Below are positions 8,235 to 16,718 of a DNA stretch of 62,505 nucleotides, piece by piece. The position numbers and the translations under genes were made by a program. This stretch comes from Polyangiaceae bacterium (lineage in GTDB: Bacteria > Myxococcota_A > Polyangia > Polyangiales > Polyangiaceae). The DNA lies in assembly GCA_029266615.1 (NCBI GenBank), contig JAQSWN010000063.1, forward strand, positions 1 through 62,505, written 5' to 3'. The stretch's first letter is position 1. Every line of letters starts with the position of its first letter. The notes beneath the pieces were generated by a model. It ran no database searches. It saw nothing but the letters and a program-made list of their open reading frames with translations, and had not been told where the DNA came from.

Positions 8235-8852
8235 GTGTTTCTGGAACCTTCCAAGTCGCCACGCCGCCGTCATCCTCGCCGGGGCTTCACCCTGGTCGAG
8301 CTGGTGGTCGTGGTGCTCATCATCGGCATCACCGCCGCCATCGCCACCCCGGTGTTGGCCGGGCGCATGCGTGAGCGGCGCTCGCGCGACCTCGCGCAGC
8401 GCATCGCGCAAGTGTACAGCGTCGCGCGCATGCGCGCCCTCGGTCGCGGCTCAGCGGTGCTGGTGCGGTACAACCAGGCCAGCGGCTTCACGGTTCTGGA
8501 GTCGGTCGAAGGGCTCGCGGTGGCGACAGAGCGCATGGGCGCGACCAACGGCGCGAACTGCGCGACGCGCCCCGGCCTCGGCTGCTTGTCGAACGATTGG
8601 ACGGCGACGAACGCGACCGGCACCGCCCGCACGGTTCAAACGTTGACCTGGCCGTCGGACTTCACGGTCGCGGCCGCGAGCAACGTCATGGACATCTGCT
8701 TCACGGCTTCGGGTCGAAGCTTCTTGTCGACGGACGGCGTGCCTCCCCGCCAGGCGATGGTCGGCGCCCAGCTCATCACGGTCAAGCGCGGAAACGGCAT
8801 CACGCGCACGGTGGCGGTCCTGCCGAACGGTATGGCGAGGCTCGGCCTATGA
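8235..8852 (+). CDS. GspH/FimT-type minor pseudopilin
   Basis: The product carries a class III prepilin signal (RRG followed by FTLVELVVVVLIIGI), with the conserved Glu at position +5 of the mature protein and a GspH/FimT-like C-terminal domain containing two cysteine pairs. I placed the start at GTG 8235, giving a 17-residue leader and 205 residues in all, because the sigma-54 promoter at 8202-8217 would cut off the ATG at 8166. It opens the operon and overlaps the next gene by ATGA. Minor pilins of this type prime assembly of type IV pili together with PilV, PilW, PilX and PilY1. Confidence 0.85.
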   Translation: MFLEPSKSPRRRHPRRGFTLVELVVVVLIIGITAAIATPVLAGRMRERRSRDLAQRIAQVYSVARMRALGRGSAVLVRYNQASGFTVLESVEGLAVATERMGATNGANCATRPGLGCLSNDWTATNATGTARTVQTLTWPSDFTVAAASNVMDICFTASGRSFLSTDGVPPRQAMVGAQLITVKRGNGITRTVAVLPNGMARLGL

Positions 8853-9454
8853 GGGCGGGGCTTGGTCGTTCGCGCGGCGCCGGTCGCGGCTACACGTTGG
8901 TGGAGCTCATGATGGCGCTGGCGCTGCTGGCGGTGTCGGTCGTTGGCATCATCTCGTTGCACAAGGTCACGGTGGTGACCAACGGTCACGCCAAGAACCT
9001 AGCGATGGCGCAGCGCATCGCGCAGGCCGTCGCGGGGCAGCTGCAGATGGACTCCACCCAATGGGTCACCAGCATTCCCACTGATAGCTTCCTCAACTCT
9101 CCCGCTACGTGGCAGCGCGTGCCGTACAAACTGGGGCGCGGCTTCGGAGGAGCGTTCGACGCGCTCGGTAACCCCCTCACCGACGCCAAAGCGGGTCAGG
9201 CCGCGTTCTGCACCCATGTGCGCTTGTCCCCGCTCTACCCGACCACGATGAGCGTGGCCGGTAACGCGGTGCTGCGCGCCGAAATTCGCGTATTTTGGCT
9301 GAGAGCGGGGGCCTCGCTGCCGGACGAGATGGTCCAGCTGGGCCTCTGCGACGTCAACCAAAGCGCAGAACAGGCCCGCCAGATCGGCCTCAGCACGGAC
9401 CGGTACCACTTCGTCTACCAGACGGTAGGCGTTCGTCAGCACTCGCAGATCTAA
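8849..9454 (+). CDS. pilV: PilV-like minor pilin
   Basis: This 201-residue protein starts at the ATG that overlaps the previous stop. It has a class III prepilin cleavage site (GAGRG followed by YTLVELMMALALLAVSVVGI) with the +5 Glu. The mature part holds few cysteines and no other recognised domain. Its order between the FimT-like and PilW-like genes matches minor-pilin operons of other bacteria, which is the main reason for the PilV name. It should sit in the inner membrane and at the pilus tip. Its TAA shares one base with the next ATG (TAATG). Confidence 0.82.
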   Translation: MRAGLGRSRGAGRGYTLVELMMALALLAVSVVGIISLHKVTVVTNGHAKNLAMAQRIAQAVAGQLQMDSTQWVTSIPTDSFLNSPATWQRVPYKLGRGFGGAFDALGNPLTDAKAGQAAFCTHVRLSPLYPTTMSVAGNAVLRAEIRVFWLRAGASLPDEMVQLGLCDVNQSAEQARQIGLSTDRYHFVYQTVGVRQHSQI

Positions 9455-10707
9455 TGACCGTCCGACTTCCCTTTGGTAAGCGCCAGCGCGGCTTCACGCT
9501 GGTGGAGCTCATGGTGGCGATGAGCGGCGGCTTGTTTTTGTCGATCGCCGTGTTCGCGCTTTCGCGGGACGCCACGCGTTTCTATCAGAGCGAGGGTCGC
9601 ATCGCGAACGCGACGCTGGCCGCGGTGTCCGGCTTCGAGCGCCTTTCGAGCGACGTGGCCCGCGCCGGTCACCTGTCCACCGCGAACATCCAGGCGGACC
9701 CGCTGGTGTGCAACCGCCCGGACGCATCGTTCCCCGCCGAGCTGCGCGCGCTCCGTGCACTCGTGGTGGGAACGAGCACGGTCACGGGGACGGAAGTAGC
9801 GTCCGCCGGGATCGCGCCGCACTCTTTGGTCGTCACGGGCGCCTTGAACACGCCGGAGGTGTTCACGACCATGGCGGTAGCGGAGGGCGCGGGCGGCTCC
9901 TGGCGCGTGGATTTGGACCTCGGCACGCCCACCGCGGACCGGCTCGGCCTGAGCCTCGCACCGACGGCCGTCGCCGCCAATCAGGCGCTCTTGAACGGCA
10001 TCTTTACGATCGGCACGAACCAGCGCGGCAAAATCGTGCGTCTGCGTCGTAACGGACTCGACCAGTATGCGGTCGTTTCCTCGGTGACCGCCGTCGTCGG
10101 CGGCGCGTTCCTCACGCTCGCGAACTCGCCAGCTTTGCTGCGCTTGGTCAAGGGCGGACCCCAATGCGGCATCGACGACACCGGCAAGGGCATGTCGCTG
10201 ACCGTGATTGACGTGGTGCGCTACGACATCCGCAAGATGATCGGAGACGCGGCGTACGCTTCACTTTTCACGGCGTCTGGCGCGAGCGTCGGGGGCGGGC
10301 CCAGCACGGTGGCCTACGAGACTGGCCGCGCCGAGCTGGTGCGGGTGGAGGTGGACGCAAGCGGCGCCGAAGAAGCGTCGACCCGCGAGATCATCGGTGA
10401 GTATGCGGTAGATTTGCAGGTGAGCGGCTGGCGCGCGGACAGCGGAGTCAACCCCACGCTCGTCCCCGTCGCAGCCGAGACCATCACTCAAAGCTACGCT
10501 TTCACCCAGCTCTTGCGCGGCGTCCGGGTGCGCGTCGGCGTGCGTTCGCGCGAGGCGGATCGCGAAGCGAACATCGCCGGCACCGGGGGCGGCGCGAATG
10601 GCCTGTACCGCATCGGTCTCGGCGCTTCCGGTACGGCGCCGTTCGCGCGGGTCCGCACCCTCCAAAGCGACATTCCGCTGCGCAATTTGGAGGGCAACCG
10701 ATGGTGA
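9454..10707 (+). CDS. pilW: PilW-like minor pilin
   Basis: The 417-residue protein starts with a prepilin signal (QRGFTLVELMVAMSGGLFLSI), then SRDATRFYQSEGRIANATLA and FERLSSDVARAGHL. The Asp-Ile/Val-x-Arg-AGH pattern is typical of PilW near residue 65. The long C-terminal domain is rich in beta strands and contains two cysteines. It overlaps the next gene by 7 bases. Together with the other minor pilins it is expected to form the priming complex that carries PilY1. Confidence 0.87.
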   Translation: MTVRLPFGKRQRGFTLVELMVAMSGGLFLSIAVFALSRDATRFYQSEGRIANATLAAVSGFERLSSDVARAGHLSTANIQADPLVCNRPDASFPAELRALRALVVGTSTVTGTEVASAGIAPHSLVVTGALNTPEVFTTMAVAEGAGGSWRVDLDLGTPTADRLGLSLAPTAVAANQALLNGIFTIGTNQRGKIVRLRRNGLDQYAVVSSVTAVVGGAFLTLANSPALLRLVKGGPQCGIDDTGKGMSLTVIDVVRYDIRKMIGDAAYASLFTASGASVGGGPSTVAYETGRAELVRVEVDASGAEEASTREIIGEYAVDLQVSGWRADSGVNPTLVPVAAETITQSYAFTQLLRGVRVRVGVRSREADREANIAGTGGGANGLYRIGLGASGTAPFARVRTLQSDIPLRNLEGNRW

Positions 10708-11384
10708 CGCACACGCGTAGGAGACGGCGCTTCCGGCGTGCGGAGCGTGGCACGACCGTGGTCATCGTGGTCATGGTGGCGACGCTCATCACCGCCATCG
10801 GCACGTTCGCGGTGCACAACATCGGTCAAGTGGACTTGGCGGTCGGCTACAGCCGCCAGTCGGCGCAGACCTATGCCCTGGCAGAGCTCGGCACGACCGC
10901 AGCGATGGCGCAGATTGCCGCGACCGGCACCGCGTACTCGAATTTGATGAGCGAGACCGCCGTGCCGCCGGACCCGGCCAATCCCAACGCGCCGCGCTTC
11001 AAATGTCTGGCCAACGGCCGTTATTACGCCAAGGGCGGCAGCAGCTGCTTCCGCATTCAGCAAGATCGACTCGAGAGCATGACCACGAGCAACGGCGGTG
11101 AGACCCTGCTCGAGCCAACGGTCGCTGGTACCGAGTCGGGGAGCTTCGGCATCCTCAGCAACACCATCGGTTTGGTGGACGTGGAGCTCACCGAAAAGCG
11201 CCCCACCAATCGAGACATCGCGGGCAGCCGCCAGGGCTCGTCCGCCTTCGACATCACCCTCACCACGACCGCCGTCGTGAGCCCGCCTCCGACCGCGGCC
11301 GATCCGTGCAGCGGCATCGCCAGCATGACCGTGAAAAAGGTCATGCGCGCGCACGTCATCATCCCGCCCGATCCAGGAACCTGA
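10701..11384 (+). CDS. pilX: PilX-like minor pilin
   Basis: The 227-residue protein has a very basic N-terminus (TRRRRRFRRAERG) followed by a hydrophobic helix (TTVVIVVMVATLITAIGTFAV). It lacks the +5 Glu of ordinary pilins, as PilX proteins commonly do. After the helix comes SRQSAQTYALAELG, a PilX-type AEAG-like helix continuation. It has two cysteine pairs. Its position between pilW and pilY1 supports the name. The gene begins within the last codons of pilW and ends two bases before the pilY1 start. Confidence 0.83.
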   Translation: MVTHTRRRRRFRRAERGTTVVIVVMVATLITAIGTFAVHNIGQVDLAVGYSRQSAQTYALAELGTTAAMAQIAATGTAYSNLMSETAVPPDPANPNAPRFKCLANGRYYAKGGSSCFRIQQDRLESMTTSNGGETLLEPTVAGTESGSFGILSNTIGLVDVELTEKRPTNRDIAGSRQGSSAFDITLTTTAVVSPPPTAADPCSGIASMTVKKVMRAHVIIPPDPGT

Positions 11385-11386
11385 CC

Positions 11387-14300
11387 ATGAAGCACGACCA
11401 GAAACCACAGCTTGCCGCGCGTTCGAAGTGGCTTCGGGGTCTGCTCGCGGCGGGCCCACTCCTCGCGACCGTGCTCGGCGCGGGTCGCGCTCACGCTCAA
11501 GCGGACGTGTCTCCGCCGCCGCCGAACATTCTGCTGCTCGTGGATACGTCCGGCTCGATGGACTACAAGACGAACAGCAACTCGTTCCCGACGTGCCGCT
11601 ACGCGGGCGCCGCGACGACCGCGCAGACGAGCGAGCGCAGCCGCTGGGTCGACTTGGTAGAGGTGCTCACCGGCTCTATCACCGACTACGAGTGCCAAAA
11701 GCTGGACCGCAACTCGGCGCTGTTCCGCTCCGAATACGGGCTCGGCGCGAACAATCCGTACGACGCGCTCTACGCGAATCCGTACCACCGCCCCGTCAGC
11801 AACGGCTGCGTCGTGGGCCCGGGAACGCTGGCCGCGGACAGCCCGCTATTCCCGGCTGGGGCCCTCAAGTATCACCCCTTCGACAACACCGCCGGCAACT
11901 GCTCGTACTCGCAGGGAAACGACGGCATCCTCGACGCGTTCTTGGGGGACGTGCGCTTCGGCCTGATGACTTTCGACACGGAGCCCCGCCCGGCCAAGGA
12001 TATGAGCGGGCTGTGGAGCTATTTCGTGAGCACGTCCGCCAGCGGCAAGCCCGCCGGCTGCACCGATAGCCAGGCGCAGGAAGTCGGAGTTCGCAACCCC
12101 ACCGCGCCGCCCTGGGAGGGCCGCATGGTCGGCTTCGGAAACCCGGCCCTCGGCAGCACGGACTTCAAGACCCGTAACGGGATGATTCAGGATGTGCTGG
12201 TGGCCACGCGCCCCTACGGCGCAACCCCCATCGCGGGCATGCTCGCGGACGCCGCCACGTACCTGACGGTCGACTCGAGCAACGACCCGATCGATGGGAG
12301 CTTCAAGTTTGGGCCCATGGATGATCCGGCCAAGGATTGTCGCAACAAGGCGATCATCCTGCTCTCGGATGGTCAGCCGAACATGGACCTTCGGCCCTCT
12401 TGCGAGCCGAACGGTTGCCCCTACGACAAGACCGAAGACATCGCCCAGAAGCTGAAGTCCCTCGGCTACTACATCTACGTCATCGGCTTCGCGCTACCGA
12501 CGGTGACGCTCAACGGCTCGCCCACGAGCTGCTCGGCGATCGATCCGAGCAATCCCGTCTGCACCACGAACCTGAACGACTCCGCCCTCCAGGCGTGCTG
12601 CGCGCTCAATCGTATCGCCGCCGCCGGCGGCCCTCCCAAGCCGCCCGCCGACTCCAAGGACGCGGACTGGAGCCGCGCGCACTTCGCGGCCAACCGCGAC
12701 GAGCTCCGCGCGCAGCTCTCGCAAGCCATTGGCTCCAACTTCAAGTCGACGACCCGCACCCCGTTCGTCAGCGCGTCGGGCTCGGGCTTCGTGTCTCCGA
12801 CCAGCGACCGCGTGTTCGCGCGCGCGTTCCGGTTCGCGGCCGCGTTCAAGCCGGGCAAGCTCGACCAGCCTTGGCGCGGCGAGCTCAACCGCGGGCGCTA
12901 CGTGTGCGAGGTGGACGCGAACGGCGGAACGCCCAAGCCGGTGCTCAAAGAGCCGGACGCATCCAAAGGTGACCGCTTCGCCGACAACTTGAGCTCGTCT
13001 CCGCTCAACGAGCGTCGGGTCTACACCGTCATCGGCACCGCCCCCGCGAAGTCGGACGCGAGCATGCGCCCTCACCTGGCCGCCACCGTGACGGACGGCG
13101 TGGGCAATTACGCGGGCACGCAGGTGTTCGGCGCGCCCGCCGCGATCGTGACCGCCACGACGCCCGAGGCAATCAAGGTGACGGACACGACCTGTGTCGG
13201 CTTGACCGCAGCCGCGTGCCGCTCGCGCTACATGAAGTGGCTGCTCGGCGTGAGTGACGCGAGCGAGGTATTCCAGCGCTGCAGAGGCGGCGTCGGCAGC
13301 GACGACTGCAGCCTGATGTCGGAGATTTACCACTCCATCCCCAAGGCCGTCGCGGGCCGTCCCTCGGCGTTCCTGGTCGATCAGAGTTACCAGGCGTTCG
13401 TCACCGCGCAGCTCAAAGCCAAGCGACCGTCCGTCCTCTACGCCTCCTCGAACGACGGGTTCTTGCACGCGTTCAAGATCGCGCAGGTCGACAAAAACGA
13501 CACGTCGGAGGCCATGAAGGTCAACACCCAGACCTCGAACGAGCTCTGGGCCTTCATCCCGCCTGGCGCGCTCACCGGCATTCCCACGCTCTACCCGGCC
13601 TCGCACCAGCTCTTGCTGGACGGCACGCCATCCATCAAAGACGTCGTCGCGACCGTCGACGCCTCGCAACCTGTCTACAAGTTCAAGCTGGAGCGCACGC
13701 TGGATCAGGCGCGCGGCGGCGCCGGCACCTGGCGCACCATCTTGGTGCAAAGCTACGGCACCCAGCGTCCCGGCTACTTCGCGGTGGACGTCACGGATCC
13801 CGTCGCGGGTCCGCAGTTTCTCTGGCAGCTCGTGACCGACAGCGCGGGTAATCCGCTGTTCGGGCGCGGCGGCGGCACGCCGCTCGTCACCACCGCTTAC
13901 TTGGACGGGCGGGAAGTAGCGGTCGCGGTCCTCCCCGGCGGTTACGGCGAGCCCGGTACCGCCGGTCCTTCTCCGTACGCGGGCTGCAAGCGGGCGGAGA
14001 CTTCGTTTACGGACCTCACCGTCAACGGCATCCCCGAGCCGCGCGACTCCATTCCCTGCTACGCCAACACCGCCGTTCGCGCGCGCTCACTCACCGTGGT
14101 CCGGCTCGACAGCGGCGAAATCATCCGCACCTTCCGCCGAGACGCGAGCGAAGTTCCTGGGCTGCTCAGCACGCTCGTCACCGCTTCCAAGATTGACTCG
14201 CCCATGACGGGTCAGCCCGTGGCCTACCCCGCGGACGTGGGCGCGGTCGCGGATCGCGTGTTCATCGGCGACCAGGACGGCACCATGTGGCGCCTCAACC

Positions 14301-15121
14301 TGGCCTCGAAAGCGGGCGACCCCAAAGACTGGGTTCTCGAGCTGTTCTTCGACGGCTTCCCCAAAGCCACGCCGGACTTCGGGCACGCGTTCAATGACGG
14401 CCAGCCGATCATCGCCGCGCCCATCGTTTCGGTGGATCGCACCGGCAACCTCACGGTGGCGTTCTCGACCGGCGATCAAGAAGCCATCGGCGCCGCGCCG
14501 GGCCTTGCCAATTATGTCTGGTCGCTCACCGAGAAGCCGAGCGCGGACCGTAAGAAGCTCGCCCCGATCGTCAACTGGCACCTCGCCCTCAAAAACACCC
14601 TCTCCGGAGATCGCGTGATCGGGGAGATGGCTCTGTTCAACGGCGACCTCTTCTTCTCCACCGTCGGCCCGCCCGCCACCAACGACGTGTGCAGCTCCGG
14701 CAGCGGCAAGGTGTGGGGCATGCACTACCTGGACCCGAACAAAGAAGCAGCCGGCAAGGGCGGCGTGGTCTCGCCCTCCCTCTCGCTGCTCATCAGTAGC
14801 GGCGGTTACATCGAAGCGTCCACGCTGCTCGGGAACGACGCCAAGGGCTTCCTCTCCGGCGTCGCCGTCGCCCAGCAGCCCACGTGCGAGAACCTGGACG
14901 AAGGCGCCGATAGCGGCTTCTTCGCGAACGGCAGCATCCTCAAGGGAACGCCCTCCAGCGGCAAATACCAGCTGTTCGTGCCCACCGGCGACAAGGCCTC
15001 CACCAGCAACAAGCCCGGCGTCACGCCCATCAACTCCGGCGGCAGCAAGGGCGTCACCATCGACCTCAAGCAGCCCGCCGCGTCGCTTGTCGTAGACTCC
15101 TGGGCCTCCATCGTCGAATAA
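11387..15121 (+). CDS. pilY1: PilY1-like pilus-tip adhesin with vWA domain
   Basis: This 1244-residue protein has a signal peptide ending AHA and a von Willebrand A domain with a complete MIDAS metal site: DTSGS near residue 52, the Thr in ATRPYGATPIAG, and the Asp in AIILLSDGQPN. The C-terminal half is a PilY1 beta propeller: VLYASSNDGFLHAFK, NELWAFIPPG, GYFAVDVTDP, then DGTMWRLNL. It is cysteine-rich. PilY1 sits at the pilus tip, helps start pilus assembly and can act in adhesion or surface sensing. The ATG at 11387 lies just after the pilX stop and a lipoprotein gene follows 8 bases after its end. Confidence 0.93.
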   Translation: MKHDQKPQLAARSKWLRGLLAAGPLLATVLGAGRAHAQADVSPPPPNILLLVDTSGSMDYKTNSNSFPTCRYAGAATTAQTSERSRWVDLVEVLTGSITDYECQKLDRNSALFRSEYGLGANNPYDALYANPYHRPVSNGCVVGPGTLAADSPLFPAGALKYHPFDNTAGNCSYSQGNDGILDAFLGDVRFGLMTFDTEPRPAKDMSGLWSYFVSTSASGKPAGCTDSQAQEVGVRNPTAPPWEGRMVGFGNPALGSTDFKTRNGMIQDVLVATRPYGATPIAGMLADAATYLTVDSSNDPIDGSFKFGPMDDPAKDCRNKAIILLSDGQPNMDLRPSCEPNGCPYDKTEDIAQKLKSLGYYIYVIGFALPTVTLNGSPTSCSAIDPSNPVCTTNLNDSALQACCALNRIAAAGGPPKPPADSKDADWSRAHFAANRDELRAQLSQAIGSNFKSTTRTPFVSASGSGFVSPTSDRVFARAFRFAAAFKPGKLDQPWRGELNRGRYVCEVDANGGTPKPVLKEPDASKGDRFADNLSSSPLNERRVYTVIGTAPAKSDASMRPHLAATVTDGVGNYAGTQVFGAPAAIVTATTPEAIKVTDTTCVGLTAAACRSRYMKWLLGVSDASEVFQRCRGGVGSDDCSLMSEIYHSIPKAVAGRPSAFLVDQSYQAFVTAQLKAKRPSVLYASSNDGFLHAFKIAQVDKNDTSEAMKVNTQTSNELWAFIPPGALTGIPTLYPASHQLLLDGTPSIKDVVATVDASQPVYKFKLERTLDQARGGAGTWRTILVQSYGTQRPGYFAVDVTDPVAGPQFLWQLVTDSAGNPLFGRGGGTPLVTTAYLDGREVAVAVLPGGYGEPGTAGPSPYAGCKRAETSFTDLTVNGIPEPRDSIPCYANTAVRARSLTVVRLDSGEIIRTFRRDASEVPGLLSTLVTASKIDSPMTGQPVAYPADVGAVADRVFIGDQDGTMWRLNLASKAGDPKDWVLELFFDGFPKATPDFGHAFNDGQPIIAAPIVSVDRTGNLTVAFSTGDQEAIGAAPGLANYVWSLTEKPSADRKKLAPIVNWHLALKNTLSGDRVIGEMALFNGDLFFSTVGPPATNDVCSSGSGKVWGMHYLDPNKEAAGKGGVVSPSLSLLISSGGYIEASTLLGNDAKGFLSGVAVAQQPTCENLDEGADSGFFANGSILKGTPSSGKYQLFVPTGDKASTSNKPGVTPINSGGSKGVTIDLKQPAASLVVDSWASIVE

Positions 15122-15129
15122 TCGGTCCC

Positions 15130-15651
15130 GTGGCAAAGCGCGCCCGGCTCCTCCTTGGCTCGTGCCTCGCGCTGGCGTGCGCTTGCTCCAAACGCCCCGC
15201 GCCCGCCCCCGCCCCCTCCGCGGTCGGCAGTGCGGAGGCGGTGCCGCTCGACCACCTCGCGCCCGACGAGCTCGCGCCCAGCAACGTCGAGGTGTACGGC
15301 TTTGCCATCCCGCGCGGCATGGAGGTCGAGAGTCGACTGAACGATCGCACCTACGTGCGCGGGCACGTCTCCCCCGAAGCGCTTGCCAACTACGTGCGCG
15401 AGCAAGTCAGCGTCTCCCACGTGGAGATCGGCGCGGCGCGTACCGTCTTCCCGATGGCACGCATCAAGCGCGGCCCGGCCGATCGCGTTTACACCATCGA
15501 GGTGCTGCCGGACGGCTCGTACACGCGCCTGGTGCTCAAAGACACCACGCCGCCGCCGCCTCCACCGCCGAACCTGACCGACGCGGAGCGCTGGCGCGCC
15601 GCAGGCATGACGCCCGACGGCCGCCCCCTGGACTTGAAAAGCCTGGAATGA
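15130..15651 (+). CDS. Small lipoprotein at the end of the pilus operon
   Basis: GTG at 15130 gives a 173-residue protein with a lipoprotein signal (GSCLALACAC) followed by an Ala/Pro linker. The folded part has RTYVRGHVSPEALANYV-like and PRGMEVESR segments and ends with a Pro-rich stretch (seven prolines). I recognise no family. It starts 8 bases after pilY1 and is almost certainly cotranscribed, so it may be a pilotin or a periplasmic/outer-membrane accessory of this pilus system. That role is inferred from position only. Confidence 0.75.
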   Translation: MAKRARLLLGSCLALACACSKRPAPAPAPSAVGSAEAVPLDHLAPDELAPSNVEVYGFAIPRGMEVESRLNDRTYVRGHVSPEALANYVREQVSVSHVEIGAARTVFPMARIKRGPADRVYTIEVLPDGSYTRLVLKDTTPPPPPPPNLTDAERWRAAGMTPDGRPLDLKSLE

Positions 15652-15811
15652 GCTTCTCCGCCTGGGCGGGGCCGAGATCACAGGAGACGCGGAGACCGGA
15701 GGCACAGGCGGGGAAGCAGAGGGTTCGCGCTGAGGACTCCGCGGCGGGAAGCGGTGCGTTGCAGCGTTCGTGCCGCGGCGGGACCGGGTTCGTTGGCCCC
15801 ACCCGTGCGAG
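15652..15811. other. Intergenic region between convergent genes
   Basis: These 160 bases separate the pilus lipoprotein from the convergent receiver gene. An 11-base direct repeat (CCGCGGCGGGA) occurs twice, about 40 bases apart. I see no T-tract hairpin and no coding potential. Confidence 0.4.
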
Positions 15812-16597
15812 TTATCGTCGCGACTCGTCTTCGAGACGCATCGCTTCGAGCAACAGCCCGCCGATCTTCTGTTGCTCGCCGGAGTCGCTCGCGGTGCCCC
15901 CCTGCGAGCCGCGGAAGCTGAAGCTTCCCTTCTTCCAACGCAGCACCTCGCGCAGCAGCTCCGTGGACGCCCAGGGCTTGCCGTCCAGGGTGCCGGAGGC
16001 GAACTTGCCGTCGGCGAGCTCGAGGAGCGCGACTTTGCCGGCTTCCCCGCTCACCTTCAAGCGACCGCTGCGGCGTTCGAGCTCGAGCAGGGTCAGCACG
16101 GTGGCCACCGACATCTGCGCGACGTCGCCCGTGAACGCGGCACCGACGGCAGACGAAGCCGGGCCGTCCGACGAAAGCTTGTCGCGCTGCTTGCGGAGGC
16201 GGTTGGCCATGTCGATGAGCGCGCCGACTTGGGCCACGACCTCTTCGTTGCGGAAGGGCTTGGTGAGGTACAAATCCGCACCGACGTTGAGGCCCTGCAG
16301 GCGGGATTCGGTGTCGTCCGCGTCCGTCAGAAACAAGAAGGGCGTGGTGGCGACGCGCGTCGGCTCGGTGCGCACGCGCCGTGCGACCCAGAAGCCGTCG
16401 ATGTCCGGCAGGTTGACGCTGCAGAGAATGCAGTCGGGCTGAAGCTCGCGCACCTTGTCGAACCCGGCGCGCGCCTCGCCTGCCACGTGCACCTCGAAGC
16501 CAGCCTCACTCAGGAACTTCGCGAGCAGCGTGGCCTCCCACTCCTCTTGCTCGATGATCAGAACTCGCCCAGAAGCCACGGTCGTAAACGCTAGCAT
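15812..16597 (-). CDS. Pseudo-receiver domain fused to DUF4388 (PATAN-like)
   Basis: The 261-residue protein has an N-terminal response-regulator receiver fold (about 10-130) and a C-terminal DUF4388 domain (about 150-255), including RRSGRLKV, KVALLELADGKF and the RWKKGSFSF strand typical of that family. The receiver lacks its phospho-acceptor: the segment before LPDIDG reads CSVN, placing Ser60 where Asp should be, and the acidic pair is E16-Q17. Thr91 and Lys113 are kept. It is likely a phosphorylation-independent interaction protein. The ATG at 16597 is divergent from gcvT. Confidence 0.88.
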   Translation of the reverse strand: MLAFTTVASGRVLIIEQEEWEATLLAKFLSEAGFEVHVAGEARAGFDKVRELQPDCILCSVNLPDIDGFWVARRVRTEPTRVATTPFLFLTDADDTESRLQGLNVGADLYLTKPFRNEEVVAQVGALIDMANRLRKQRDKLSSDGPASSAVGAAFTGDVAQMSVATVLTLLELERRSGRLKVSGEAGKVALLELADGKFASGTLDGKPWASTELLREVLRWKKGSFSFRGSQGGTASDSGEQQKIGGLLLEAMRLEDESRR

Positions 16598-16718
16598 GCC
16601 GCCAGCTAAAGCCTGAAGTTACGCGATTTTGAGCCAAACGGGCCGGAGCCGGGCCGGGCGGCCTGCCCTCGGTCCCCGCAACCGGACCGGGAGCGTGCGG
16701 CGGCCCTTGTAACGAGAC

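Noticed and set aside
16600..16718. Glycine riboswitch upstream of gcvT
   Set aside because: I found no matching conserved core; the region is short and rich in G and C.
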